DNA from: Macrotis lagotis
Taxonomy: Eukaryota; Chordata; Mammalia; Peramelemorphia; Peramelidae
DNA: 64,000 nt
Direction: 5' to 3'
Assembly: GCF_037893015.1 (NCBI RefSeq)
Contig: NC_133661.1
Coordinates: 188,430,491 to 188,494,490, forward strand
A program made the translations under genes and the position numbers. Below, piece by piece: positions 1 through 10,330 of this stretch. Under the pieces are notes generated by a model that saw nothing but the letters and a program-made list of their open reading frames with translations, was not told the origin of the DNA and searched no databases. Numbering within the stretch: the first letter of the stretch is position 1; every line of letters begins with the position of its first letter.

Positions 1-110
1 AGCACGTTAATTGTTCCTTGGGCATGGTTCCATGTTCCCCTCCAGAATGGTTGGATCAGTTCACAACTCCACCAGCAATTCATTAATGTCCCAGTACTCC
101 CCACAACCTC
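1..110 (-). mobile_element. L1 ORF2 C-terminal fragment (antisense)
   Basis: The antisense reading encodes the L1 ORF2 C-terminal segment of the PFWRAIWNYA type that is seen complete at 9060-9090 in another copy. The fragment enters from beyond the left window edge, so its full extent is unknown. It is too short to judge integrity and has no coding potential of its own. Confidence 0.7.
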
Positions 111-1370
111 TGAAAATTGAATTTTTTTCCTTTTTGTCATCTTAGGAGACCAAAAATTCATAGATTATCTCTCCATGTTTCTTTTCTAGGAAATTTTCCT
201 GAAGAGCCTGTTTTTATTTTAAACTATTTTTTTCATTGTTTTGGTTGTGTTTTATGTAATCGTGGTAGGTCATAGAGTATTTCATTTCCATTTGTTCAAT
301 TCTAGTTTTTAGGCTTTTTATTTTCTTCAATTAGCTATTGTGTTTCTTTTTCCTATTCATTATTTTACTTTTAGCTGAGTGATTTTCCTTTTACAGTGGG
401 TCAATTTTATTTTTCCAATTGAACAATTTAACTGTTTAAAGTTATTGTTTACTTCACTCACTAATTCTCCTGTATGACTCTCATTTCTATTTTTTTCTTC
501 TTCTCTTCTCTGATTTTTAAAACTTTTCCAAGGAATCTTTTTGAATTTAAGACCAATTCATATGTCACTTTGAGACTTCACATATAGGATTTTTTTTTTG
601 CTTCCTTCTTCTTATGAGCTGGTATTTTTATTATCTCTATCAACATAGTTTCTGTCAATGGTTAGTTTTTTGTTTGTTTTTTGTTCATTTTGGTGATTCA
701 GTTCTGCTCCTATTGTAAAGGGAGTATGTTCCCAAGCTTTTTGTGCCAGGGACTAGGAATCTTATCTATGACTTTCTACTCTGATGTTTCCAGTGTTAGC
801 TGTTTTCTCCTAGCACTAGGGTTATTCAACACACCAGCCGTCCAGAACAACAATCTTATTTTTTGAGCTGGGCTAGGGAACCTCACTGCCTGTCTATTGA
901 TCCAGGACCTGAAGTGCCCTGAGATCTAAGGTGTGCTGTGAATAAAAGTCTCTCTCACTGGCTTCCCAGCTCTTCTACCTTCATTTGGCTACATTCCCCT
1001 TTGACCTACACAAAACAGAATTTTTTCTTGTAGTTCCTCCAATCTGTCTCACTGAAAAGATTTCCTTTTTTTTTTTGAGTTCTGTCACTTTAGGATCTGT
1101 GTAGAGGCTTAACTCAAAGTTTCTTTTTGGAAAAACTTGGGTGCTCCCTAGCTTCACCTGTGTGTATTCTTTTAATTTCTATTTTATCCTATGGTTCTGT
1201 GAGATCGAGGAAATTTTCCTTGACAAATTTCTCAAAAAAATTATGTCCAGCTCTTACTTTATTATAGCTTTCCATGGAGACTAATAGTTGTGACACCTTT
1301 CTTCAACCTGTTTTCCTGGTCAGTTGTTTTTCTAATGAGATAGTTCATGTTATTTTTTTTTTATTGTTTT
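111..1370 (-). mobile_element. Antisense LINE 5'UTR and ORF1 fragments
   Basis: On the minus strand this stretch shows degenerate ORF1 coiled-coil coding (about 150-560) and a 5'UTR-like part (about 600-1240), with another short ORF1-like piece near 1250-1370. The wording matches the antisense copies at 27.5-28.2 kb and 41.5-42.0 kb. No long ORF survives. The patchy order suggests two overlapping or rearranged LINE fragments. Family assignment between L1 and half-LINE is not possible here. Confidence 0.6.
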
Positions 1371-1910
1371 CATAGTGAATTGTTATCCCAGAAGCTAATG
1401 TCTTTGGTTTGTCAATCAGTAGATTAACTTTGTCAATTATTACTATTTCTTTTGAACCTGTCCTAACCCACTGATCATTAGCTCTATTTCTTTATCAGTA
1501 CAAGGTGTTTATGAAGACTGCTACTTTATAGTATAGTTTGAGATCTAGGCCATTTTTCTTTACAGTTTTTTAATCAATTTCCTCAATTTTCTTTTGATTC
1601 ACTAGAAGAATTTTGGTAGTTTGATTGGTATAGCACTGAAAAAGCAATCTAATATGGGTAGAATATTCATTTTTGTATATTAGCGTAACCTAACCACGAG
1701 CAATTGACATCTTTCTAGTTGTTTAAATATAACTTTATTTGGGTGAGAAGTACTTTGTAATTGTGCTAAAATAGTTTCTCAGTTTGTCTTATGAGGTAGA
1801 TTCCCAAGTTCTTAATGTTATCTGCAGTTATATTAATTTTAATTTCTTTTTCTCTCTCTGGCTCTTAGACTTTGTTGTTCATATATAGAAATGCTGATTT
1901 ATATTTTTAA
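1371..1910 (-). mobile_element. L1 ORF2 fragment (antisense)
   Basis: The minus strand corresponds to L1 ORF2 downstream of the reverse transcriptase catalytic motifs. The same sequence, less decayed, lies at about 48.1-48.6 kb. Stops occur in all frames, so this is a dead fragment. It ends where the plus-strand half-LINE at about 1970 begins. Confidence 0.65.
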
Positions 1911-1981
1911 TTTAAAAAACTTTAATTTATTTACACATTACTAAAATATTCTTGTTTAAGAGTAAAAATAGGGGGGTAGAG

Positions 1982-1993
1982 CCAAGATGGCAG
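1982..1993 (+). promoter_or_regulatory. YY1-like motif at half-LINE 5' end
   Basis: CCAAGATGGCAG sits about a dozen bases from the 5' end of the element. AAGATGGC is the core of the YY1 site that sets the transcription start of primate L1. Its position here is the same. Function in this copy is inference. Confidence 0.5.
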
Positions 1994-2194
1994 AGTGAAG
2001 GCAGCAGTTCCTGAGAACTCTGACCCCCCCAAAACCACAACAAACAAAGGATGGCTCTTGCCAAAATTTAGCAGGGTAGAACCCATAGAAAGACTGAGTG
2101 ACACATTTTCCCAGTCCAAGATAACTTAGAACTTCCACGGCAAAGGTGTGCTTCACAGGGACTGGGGGGTTGGAAAACAAGCTGTGATGCAGCT

Positions 2195-2227
2195 CAGCCC
2201 AGCCCAGCCCAGCCCAGCCCAGCCCAG
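2195..2227 (+). repeat. (AGCCC)n short tandem repeat
   Basis: About six copies of the pentamer AGCCC lie in tandem inside the half-LINE 5'UTR. It is likely slippage within the element rather than a separate insertion. Confidence 0.9.
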
Positions 2228-2603
2228 AAATCATCAGCAACAGCTTGAAGGGGCAGTGAGAGTATTCTGCTGAACCTGGGTGAGTGTCGAGTGAGGAGGA
2301 CAGCCACAGAATCTGAATCAAGAATCTGGAGAAAGCAGCCTGCACCCCCAGAGGTGGTAAGAGAAGTCTGCAGAGATTGCTCTCCTTTCCCTCTTGGTAG
2401 GACTCTGCTGTTTGCTTATACTCACTTGTTACAGTTTGGGCCTTTATACTAAATAACCAAGATAGATCCCTCCTCATAGCCCCAGGACTGTGGTCATCTA
2501 TATATCAAAGACCTTGGAGGAATGAAGGTCCAAGTAGGCTGTCCCCCCCAAAAAATAAGCCAAAAGCCTTGGAAGTGCTGTAAGTTAGACTTGGGATGAG
2601 GAA

Positions 2604-3143
2604 ATGAGTAAGCAACAGACAAAGAAGAATCTGACCATAGAGAATCACTTTAGTCCCATGGAAGATCAAAACACATACTCAGATGATGACAAAAGCTAAG
2701 ATTCTGTATCCAAAACCTCCAAGAGAGTTAGAAAATTGGCTCAGACTATGGGTGAGCTCAAAAAAGACTTTTAAAATCAATTAAGAGAGGTGGAGGAAAA
2801 ATTGGGAAGAGAAATGAGAGTGATGTAGAAAAATAAAAAACTTGGTTGAAGATATACAAAAAATACTGAAGAAAATATGTTAAAAACCAGTTTAGACCTA
2901 ATTGAAAAAGCAAAACAAAAGGCAAATGAGGAGGAGAATGCCTTAAAAAATAGAATTGGTCAGCTGGAAAAGGAGATAAAAAAGCTCTCTGTAGAAAATA
3001 ACTCCTTCAAATGCAAAATGGAACTAAAGGAAGCCGACTTTGCAAGAAATCAGGAAGAAAAAAAAACTCTTCCAAAAAAGCCAAAAATTAGAAGAAAATG
3101 TGAAATATCTCATTGGAAAAACAACTGACCATGAAAATAGATC
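2604..3143 (+). pseudogene. Half-LINE ORF1, N-terminal part (broken)
   Basis: Begins with ATG and a short basic segment (MSKQQTKKN), then hits a stop after about 30 codons. The later frame at 2877-3128 is a long heptad-rich helix with many Lys and Glu, as in the coiled-coil trimerisation domain of LINE ORF1 proteins (nucleic-acid chaperones that coat element RNA). The RNA-recognition part lies beyond the inserted L1, at 9817-10330. Frameshifts and stops make it non-functional. Confidence 0.65.
3131..3143 (+). repeat. Target-site duplication, left copy
   Basis: ATGAAAATAGATC occurs here and again at 9804-9816, exactly flanking the full-length L1. A 13-bp duplication is typical of target-primed reverse transcription by L1. 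Confidence 0.92.
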
Positions 3144-3870
3144 CAGGATCTTCCAGCCAAGATGGCGGAGAGAAGAAAGGCACAGTTCTAAAGTCTCTTG
3201 ATCTCTTCCCCATCTATCACATGAAACAAACCTCTTAAAAGAAATCCAAACCAGGAAACCCAGAAAGAAAAGCCAGGAGAGGAAAATCTACCTCAGGATT
3301 TGTCTCCTGCAGCAGCCTTGGCTGAGTACCGGCAGGTGAGTCTGGGCTCTGAGGGAATATCAGCCCAGGAACAGACAGATTAACAGCTGAATTGGAACCG
3401 GGAGTCTGAGGGCCCGAGAGCCTGACCTGCTGGATCAGTGGTAAAGCTGTACAAAGGGGACTTGGGTCTGCGGGGAAGCAGAGGTGCTGGTGTTGGTGCT
3501 GTCCCCCTGGAGCTTGGGGAAGGGGCTGCAGGGAAAGGTCTGATGCAGGAGAGCTGCGGATGCCATCCCTGGGCTCCACGGGTCTGAGAAATTTTGAGTC
3601 CACACCTCCATTGCACTGAGGCCTCCTACAAAACAAACAATTGCAAACTACTTCTGCATCAGGCCCAGGTGTGTGAGCAAAAGAACCAGCCAAGCACAGG
3701 AATGACCTGAGGCCAGGGTAAAGCCCAGCATTGATTGAAGGCAAAAGAATTCAATAGCTCCAATTCCTTCCCTCAAGCAAAGGGAGAAGGCCTCTCAACT
3801 AAAGTCACAGACACTCCAGAGAAAGCAACCAGCACCTCCTACTGGCCATCCAGAGAAACTGCACCCACTA
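3144..3870 (+). promoter_or_regulatory. L1 5'UTR / internal promoter
   Basis: This is the GC-richest stretch in the neighbourhood, lies between the TSD and ORF1, and has no LINE coding. LINE-1 5'UTRs carry an internal RNA polymerase II promoter. A YY1-like site lies at its very start. The antisense reading frames of 169 and 78 codons here have no recognisable protein and are treated as chance. Confidence 0.75.
3157..3168 (+). promoter_or_regulatory. YY1-like motif at L1 5' end
   Basis: CCAAGATGGCGG lies 14 bp into the element. It contains the AAGATGGCGG core that binds YY1 in primate L1 and directs correct initiation. Conservation of place between this L1 and the half-LINE at 1982 supports a real promoter element. 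Occupancy is not shown by sequence. Confidence 0.6.
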
Positions 3871-3879
3871 AAACCTTTA

Positions 3880-4650
3880 GTGATCCCAAGCCTAGGTGAA
3901 CCAGCCCCACCCCGAACTCAAGGTCTTAGCATAGTGAAGAAGGGTCAGCGGAAAGGTGGATCCTTGAAACAAGAAAATAAAATCTTAGAAAGTACAATTG
4001 GACAAACACAAAAGGATAATAAATCTCTCAGATCCTCAAATGAGCAAAAGCAAAAAGAAATTAATTCTCTCAAAACCTCAACTGGTCAAATGGAAAGCTC
4101 TTTCAAAAGTAGCATTGACCAATTGGAAAAGGAGTTGCAAAAGGTTAATGAAGAAAACTCCTCCCCGAAAAAAAGAACAGAGTCTACAGAAACTAATGAC
4201 TCCATGAGACAGCAAGAGTCAGTTAAACAAAATCAAAAAATAGAAAAAATAGAAGGAAATGTAAAATACCTCATCAACAAAAACACTGACTTCGAGAATA
4301 GATTGAGGAGGGGCAACCTGAAAATTATAGGACTTCCGGAAAACATTGTAGAAAAAAAAAGCCTGGACTTAATATTACAGGATCTAGTGATGGAAAACTG
4401 CCCTGACATCATGGAGTCAGAGGGCAAAGTAGTTATTGAAAGAGTACATCGATCCCCACCAGAAAAAGATCCTAATATGAAAACACCAAGGAATGTTGTG
4501 GCCAAACTACAGAACTATCAGATAAAAGAGAAAATCCTGCAAGCAGCCAGAAAGAAACAATTTAAATATCAAGGAGCCACAGTAAGAATCACGCAGGACC
4601 TGGCTGAAACAACTTTAAGGGATCGAAGGGCCTGGAACGAGATATTTTGA
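3880..4650 (+). pseudogene. L1 ORF1 (RNA-binding coiled-coil protein), prematurely stopped
   Basis: An open frame of 256 codons. Residues about 25-140 are heptad-rich coiled coil (KQENKILEST onward, LEKELQKVNEENSS). The RNA-recognition motif follows, with an RNP2-like strand NLKIIGLPE at 146-154 and an RNP1-like RNVVAKL at 204-210. The C-terminal domain starts at about 215 (IKEKILQAARKK) and includes YQGATVRITQD. This is the Transposase_22/L1 ORF1p layout: a trimeric single-strand nucleic-acid chaperone of the L1 RNP. The frame opens on GTG with no nearby ATG, so the true start is uncertain. A TGA at 4648-4650 cuts the protein; recognisable ORF1 sequence continues in the same frame to about 4827. 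Confidence 0.85.
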
Positions 4651-4829
4651 AGAGCATGGGAGCTTGGAATGCAGCCAAGAATCTACTTTCCTGCAAAGCT
4701 GAGCCTTCTCTTCCAGGGAAAAAGATGGACATTTAATGAAATGGAAGAAATCCAAAAATTTCTGATGAAAAGACTAGAGCTAAACAGAAAATTTGGACAT
4801 CAAACAGAAGGTTCAAGAGACACATGAAA

Positions 4830-5632
4830 AGGTAAAAAAAATGGGGGGTGGTAAAAGGAAAAAAAATGCAATCCAGTAAGTTGAAACTGGCTATATTCCA
4901 GCATTGGGGGGGGGGATTCTCATAAATCCTGAGAAATGTAACTCTAATAGAGAGAATATACCTAGCCAGAAATGATGGACATCCATGACCTATCCATGAG
5001 ACTGCTATCTAATGGGATGTAACTGGCTTTAACCCCACTTGGGAGAAAGACTCTAATAACTCTCAGGAATTTTGACTCTATTCAATAGAGTATACTGAAC
5101 TAGAAGGGATAGACACTCAGAATATTCTATGACCTAGATGGAATGATCTAAAAAAATACATTGCCTCCATAAAAGGGGGGACATGAAAGAGACGGGAGGA
5201 GGGAGGGGATTGAATGGGACAAATCTCATTACACTAAGAGGTACAAAAATCCTATGGTAATAGAGGGGAAGAAGAGAGCAGAGGAGAAACACCTGAATCT
5301 TCTTCTCATCAGACTTGGCTTAAAGTCAAACTACACAAACTCAGTTAACTTATAAAACATCTAACCTTTCAAGTCTTAAAAGGGGAAAAGGGGAGGGGGA
5401 TGGGGAAAGGGAAGGGGAGTGGGGGAAATAAGGGGAAATAACAAAAGGAAGGGAAGGGAAAAGGGAAAAAGGGAAAGGGGAAAGGGGAAAGAAAGGGGAG
5501 GGTGTGATATAGGAGGGAAAACACACTGAAGGGGTAGTATTCAAAAACAAAATACTGGGGAATATGGATAAAAGGGGGGAAAGGGGGAAAATACAAAGAG
5601 AGGGAAGATAGCACAGAGGGCAATAAAGATTA
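4830..5632 (+). other. L1 inter-ORF spacer with purine-rich tract
   Basis: No coding is seen. At 5375-5515 nearly every base is A or G, in GGGAAA and GGGGAAA units, with a run of nine G near 4905. The same block precedes ORF2 in the copies at 16.3, 23.6 and 59.9 kb. Such strand-asymmetric purine runs can form triplex or G-quadruplex structures; whether they act here is inference. Confidence 0.7.
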
Positions 5633-5633
5633 A

Positions 5634-8600
5634 ATAATCATAACCTTGAATGTGAATGGGATGAACTCTCCCTTAAAATGTAAGCAAATAGCAGAATGGA
5701 TTAAAAACCAGAATCCTACAATATGCTGCTTACAAGAAACTAATCTGAAGCAGAGAGATACATATAGAGTAAAGGTAAAAGGTTGGTGCAAAATATGTTT
5801 TGCTTCAGATGAAGTAAAAAAAGCAGAGGTAGCAATCCTTATGTCAGACAAAGCAGCAGGAAAAATAGACAGCATTAAAAGAGATAAGGAAGGAAACTTT
5901 ATCCTCCTAAAAGGTACCATAGACAATAAAGTCATTTCAATATTGAATGTATATGCACCCAGTGGGACAGCACCCAAATTCTTAGAGGAGAAGCTGAAAG
6001 AATTACAGCAAGATATAGACTGCAAAACTCTACTAGTAGGAGACCTCAACCTCCCGCTATCAGATCTTGATAAATCAAATCATAAAACAAACAAGAAAGA
6101 AATTAGGGAGGTAAATAGATTGTTAGAAAAATTAGATATGGTAGACTTAATGAGGAAACTGAATGGGGATAGAAAGGAATATGCCTTTTCCTCTGCAGTA
6201 CATGGAACTTATACAAAAATTGACCATGTACAAGGACATTAAAATCTAATGATCAACTGCAGAAAGGCAGAAATAGTGAATACATCTTTCTCAGATTACA
6301 ATGCAATAAAAGTCATATGCAATACTGGGCCAAGGAGATATAGACCCAGAGCAAATTGGAAACTGAATAACCTCATATTAACAAATGAGTGGACCAAAAA
6401 AGAAATTATAGAAAGAATTAACCATTTTATCCTAGGTAATGATAATAATGAAACAACATACCAAAACCTATGGTATTCAGTCAAAGCAACTCTCAGGGGA
6501 TATATTATAGCTCTAAATGATTATATGAATAAATTGTAGAAAGAGAAAGAACAAATCAAAACTCCCCAATCAAATACCAAATTAGAAATTTTAAAAATTA
6601 ATGGAGAAATTAATAAAATCCAAAGCAAAAAAACTATTGAATTAATAAATAAAACCAAAAGTTGGTATTATGAAAAAACCAATAAAATTGATAAACCTCT
6701 GGTCAATTTGAATAAAAAAAGAAAGAAGAAAACCAAATTGCTAGTATTGTAAATGAAAAAGGTGAACTCACCTCCAATGTGAATTAAATTAAAGTAATAC
6801 TTCAAAATTATTTTTCCCAGTTCTACACCAATAAATTTGATAATCTAAATGAAATGGATGAATATTTACAAAAAATATAAGTTTCCCAGGTTAAATGAAG
6901 AAGAGATTAAATACCTAAACAACCCTATCTCAGAAAAAGAAATTCAACAAGCCATTATTGAACTTCCTAAAAAAAAAATCTCCAGGGCCTGATGGATTCA
7001 CAAGTGAATTCTACCAAACATTTAAGGAGCAATTGGTTCCAATCCTATATAAACTCTTTGGAAGAATAGGGAAAGATGGAACTCTGCCTAACTCTTTCTA
7101 TGAAACCAATATGGTACTGTTACCTAAATCAGGAAGAGTTAAAACAGAGAAAGAAAATTATAGACCTATTTCCCTGATGAATGTAGATGCAAAAATCCTA
7201 AATAAAATCTTTGCAAAATGACTACAGCAAGTCATCACTAGGATAATACATTATGATCAAGTAGCATTTATTCCAGGAATTCAGGGATGGTTCAATATTA
7301 GGAAAACTGTTAGTATACTCAATTATATCAATAACAAACCTATCAGAAAACAAATGATCATATCAATAGATGCTGAAAAAGCTTTTGACAAAATACAGCA
7401 TCCATTTCTATTAAAAACACTAGAGAGTGTAGGAATAAATGGACTGTTCCTTAAAATAATTAGCAGTATCTATCTGAAACCATCAACAAGCATTACATTC
7501 CATGGGGAGAGGCTAGAGGTGTTCCCAATAAGATCAGGGGTCAAACAAGTGTGCCCATTATCACCACAACTATTCAATATTGTGTTAGAATTGTTAGCAT
7601 CAGCAATTAGACAAGGAAAAAGAAATTGAAGGAATTAGAATTGAGAAGGAAGAGACAACTCTCATTCTTCACAGATGACATGATGGTCTACCTAGAGAAT
7701 CACAAGAAATCATCTAAAAAACTTCTGGAATCAATTAGCAATTTTAGCAGAGTTGCAGGTTATAAAATAAACCCCCATAAATCCTCAACTTTTCTATATA
7801 TGTCTAGCAAGAAACAGCAGGAAGAGCTGGAAAGAGAAATCCCATTCAAAGGAACCTCAGACAGTGTAAAATATTTGGGAGTCTATTTGCCAAGACAGAG
7901 TCAGAATCTTTTTGAAAACAATTATAAAACACTTCTCACACAAATTAAATCAGATTGAAATAACTGGGCAAATATCAACTACTCATGCATAGGGAGAGCT
8001 AATATAATAAAAATGACAATTCTACCAAAACTAAACTATCTGTTTAGTGCCCTACCAATAAAAATTCCAAAAAATTACTTTGAGTTAGAAAAAATTGTAA
8101 GTAAATTCATATGGAGAAATAAAAAGTCAAGAATTGCCAGGAGCTTAATGAAAAAAAATCCAAATGATGGTGGCTTAGCACTACCTGATCTAAAATTATA
8201 TTATAAAGCATCAGTCATCAAAACTGTTTGCTATTGGCTAAGAAATAGAGTGGTGGACCAGTGGAATAGACTAGGATATGATTATAGCAGGAGATTATAG
8301 CAGGAGTATAGACTAGGAGATGATTATAGCAGGAGATGATTATAGTAATCTGCTGTTTGATAAACCCAAAGAGTCTGGCCACTGGGATAAAAACTCCCTC
8401 TTTGATAAAAACTGCTGGGATAATTAGAAGTTAGTATGGAAGAAATTTAGATTAGACCAACACCTCACACCCTTTACCCAGATAAGATTCAAATGGTTAC
8501 AGGACACAGACATAAAAAACAATACTATAAGCAAATTAGAAGATCAAGGACTAGTCTACCTGTCAGATCTATGGAAAGGGGAACAGTTTATGACTAAGGA

Positions 8601-9090
8601 AGAGTTGGAGAACATCACCAAAAACCAATTAGATGATTTCAATTACATTAAATTAAAAAGCTTTTGCAAAGATAAAACCAATGTAATCAAGATCAAAAGA
8701 AAAGTAGTAAATTGGGAAACAATCTTTACAACTAATGATTCTGACAAAGGACTCATTTCTAAAATATACAGAGAACTGAGTCATATTTTTAAAACCAAAT
8801 GCCATTCCCCAATTGACAAATGGTCAAAGGATATGCAAAGGTAATTTACAGATGAGATCAAAGCAATCCATAGCCATATGAAAAAATGCTCTAAATCATT
8901 AATTATTAGAGAAATGCAAATTAAAGCTTCTCTGAGGTACCACCTCACACCTCTCAGATTGGCCAGTATGACCAGGAAGGATAATGATCATTGTTGGAAG
9001 GGATGTGGGAAATCTGGAACACTATTACACTGTTGGTGGAGCTGTGAACTCATCCAACCCTTCTGGAGAGCTATTTGGAACTATGCCTAA
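5634..9090 (+). pseudogene. L1 ORF2 (endonuclease / reverse transcriptase), broken
   Basis: The reading covers the whole ORF2. The APE-type endonuclease is at about 5634-6260 with NVNGMNSP, LQET (catalytic Glu), NVYAPSG, GDLNLPLS and DH near 6225. Reverse transcriptase is at about 6940-7960: [20 protein letters not shown] (motif A), [11 protein letters not shown] (motif B, with Val for Gly) and FFTDDMMVY (motif C, FADD changed to FTDD but both Asp kept). The C-terminal Cys-rich segment CWKGCGKSGTLLHCWWSC and PFWRAIWNYA lie at 8990-9087. Stops and frameshifts occur near 6241, 6538, 6780, 7219, 7627, 7956 and 8300, so no enzyme can be made. ORF2p would nick target DNA and copy L1 RNA. Confidence 0.92.
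8278..8346 (+). repeat. Short tandem duplication inside L1 ORF2
   Basis: Four imperfect repeats of a GATTATAGCAGGAGAT unit interrupt ORF2. Other copies in the window have a single such segment (for example near 19270-19290), so this is slippage after or during insertion. Confidence 0.75.
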
Positions 9091-9803
9091 AGGGCAACAA
9101 AAATGTGCTTACCCTTTGACCCAGCAATACCACTACTGGGTCTATACCCTGAAGAGATGAGGAAAAAGGGTAAAAAAACATTACTTGTACAAAAATATTT
9201 ATAGCAGCCCTGTTTGTGGTGGGAAAGAATGGGAAATCCAGTAAATGTCCTTTAATTGGGGAATGGCTTACCAAATTGTGGTATATGTATGTCATGGAAC
9301 ACTATTGTTCTATTATAAACCAGGAGGGACGGGGTTTCAGGGAAACCTGGAGGGATTTGCATGAACTGATGCTGAGTGAGATGAGCAGAACCAGGAAAAC
9401 ACTGTACACCCTAACAGCAACATGGGAGTGATGTTCAACCTTGAAGGATTTGCTCATTCCATCAGTGCAACAATTGGGAACAATTTTGGGCTGTCTGCAA
9501 AGGAGAGTACCATCTGTATCCAGATAAGGAGCTGTGGAGTTTGAACAAAGTACAAGGTCTATTCTCTTTAATTTGGAAAAAAAAACAGATATCTTATTGT
9601 CTGATCTGGTTACCTCTGAGAATTCTGTTCTCTTTAAGGATATGATTTCTCTCTCATCACACGCAATTTGGATCAAGGTACAACATGGAAACAAAGTAAA
9701 GACTGACAGAGTGCTATCTGTGGGGTGGGGGTGGGGGGAGGGAAGCAAGATTGGGGGAAAATTGTAAAACTCAAATAACATCTTTAATAAAAAAATTAAA
9801 AAA
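9091..9803 (+). other. L1 3' end region, 3'UTR and A-rich tail
   Basis: Sequence downstream of the Cys-rich segment, including a conserved stretch around FRETWRDLHELMLSE in one frame, then a G-rich run (GGGGTGGGGGTGGGG at about 9721), then ATAACATCTTTAATAAA and A-rich sequence before the right TSD. G-rich 3'UTR tracts are a common feature of mammalian L1. Confidence 0.75.
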
Positions 9804-9816
9804 ATGAAAATAGATC
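9804..9816 (+). repeat. Target-site duplication, right copy
   Basis: Second copy of ATGAAAATAGATC, matching 3131-3143. The half-LINE ORF1 resumes directly after it. Confidence 0.92.
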
Positions 9817-10330
9817 TAGAAGAAATAATATAAAAATTATTGTACTATCTGAAAGCCATGACCAGAAGAGCCTAGACTTCATTTTTCAAGTAATAAAACA
9901 GCAAAATTACCCTGAGATCCTAGAAGCTGAGGATAAAATAGAAATCAAGAGAATTCACCGGTCACCACCTGAAAGAGATCCCAAAAGAAAAACTTACAGG
10001 AATATTATATCCAAATTCCCAAACTCCCAAATCAATGAGAAAATTCTAAAAGCTGCCAGAAACAAACAATTCTACTACCAAAGCTCCATAATCAGGATTA
10101 CACAGGATCTGGCAGCATCTACATTAAAGGCTGGTAAGGATTGGAAAATGATTTTCTGGAAGGGAAAAGATCTTGGTTTACAACTGAGAATCAGCTACCC
10201 AGCTAAACTGAGCATCATCTTTCAGGGGAAAAAAGATGGACTTTTAATGAAACAGAGGACTTTCAGAATTTCCTACTGAGACAACCAGAGCTGAACAAAA
10301 AGTTTGATCTCCAAGTACAGGACTGTGGTG
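9817..10330 (+). pseudogene. Half-LINE ORF1, C-terminal part
   Basis: Continues the ORF1 interrupted at 3143. Parts of the RNA-recognition and C-terminal domains are legible in shifting frames, with wording parallel to the L1 ORF1 at 4330-4640 (RSPPERDP-like, then a segment on ITQDL). Stops and frame changes are frequent. No ORF2 follows. Confidence 0.7.

Larger units (their letters stand above)
1970..3143 (+). mobile_element. Half-LINE (HAL1-like), 5' part: 5'UTR and first half of ORF1
   Basis: The element starts near a GGGGGG run and GAGCCAAGATGGCAGAG, the usual start of LINE-1 type 5'UTRs, and has a 5'UTR of about 630 bp. ORF1 opens near 2604 and is already broken by a stop around 2697. 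A lysine- and glutamate-rich coiled-coil reading frame runs at 2877-3128. At 3143 it is cut by a full-length L1 and resumes at 9804. Once joined, the element has ORF1 and a 3'UTR but no ORF2, the layout known as HAL1 (half L1). Assignment to the HAL1 group is inference from structure. Confidence 0.7.
3144..9803 (+). mobile_element. Full-length L1, nested in half-LINE ORF1
   Basis: This is a complete-length LINE-1 of about 6.66 kb: 5'UTR (3144 to about 3870), ORF1 (about 3880-4827), spacer with a purine-rich tract (4830-5630), ORF2 (about 5634-9090), a 3'UTR with a G-rich run (about 9720-9760) and an A-rich tail. A perfect 13-bp TSD brackets it. ORF1 has one visible premature stop; ORF2 has many stops and frame changes. 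It is therefore a dead copy, but it is the best-preserved one in the window and serves as the reference for the others. Confidence 0.93.

Noticed and set aside
1956..2477. 173-codon minus-strand ORF
   Set aside because: Antisense to the half-LINE 5'UTR and AGCCC repeat; repetitive GLGWAGLGWAE part comes from the pentamer; no domain.
3235..3744. 169- and 78-codon minus-strand ORFs
   Set aside because: Antisense to the GC-rich L1 5'UTR, where stop codons are rare by composition; no domain or conservation evidence.
5350..5623. Minus-strand ORFs rich in Phe, Pro and Ser
   Set aside because: Products of the purine-only tract read in antisense.
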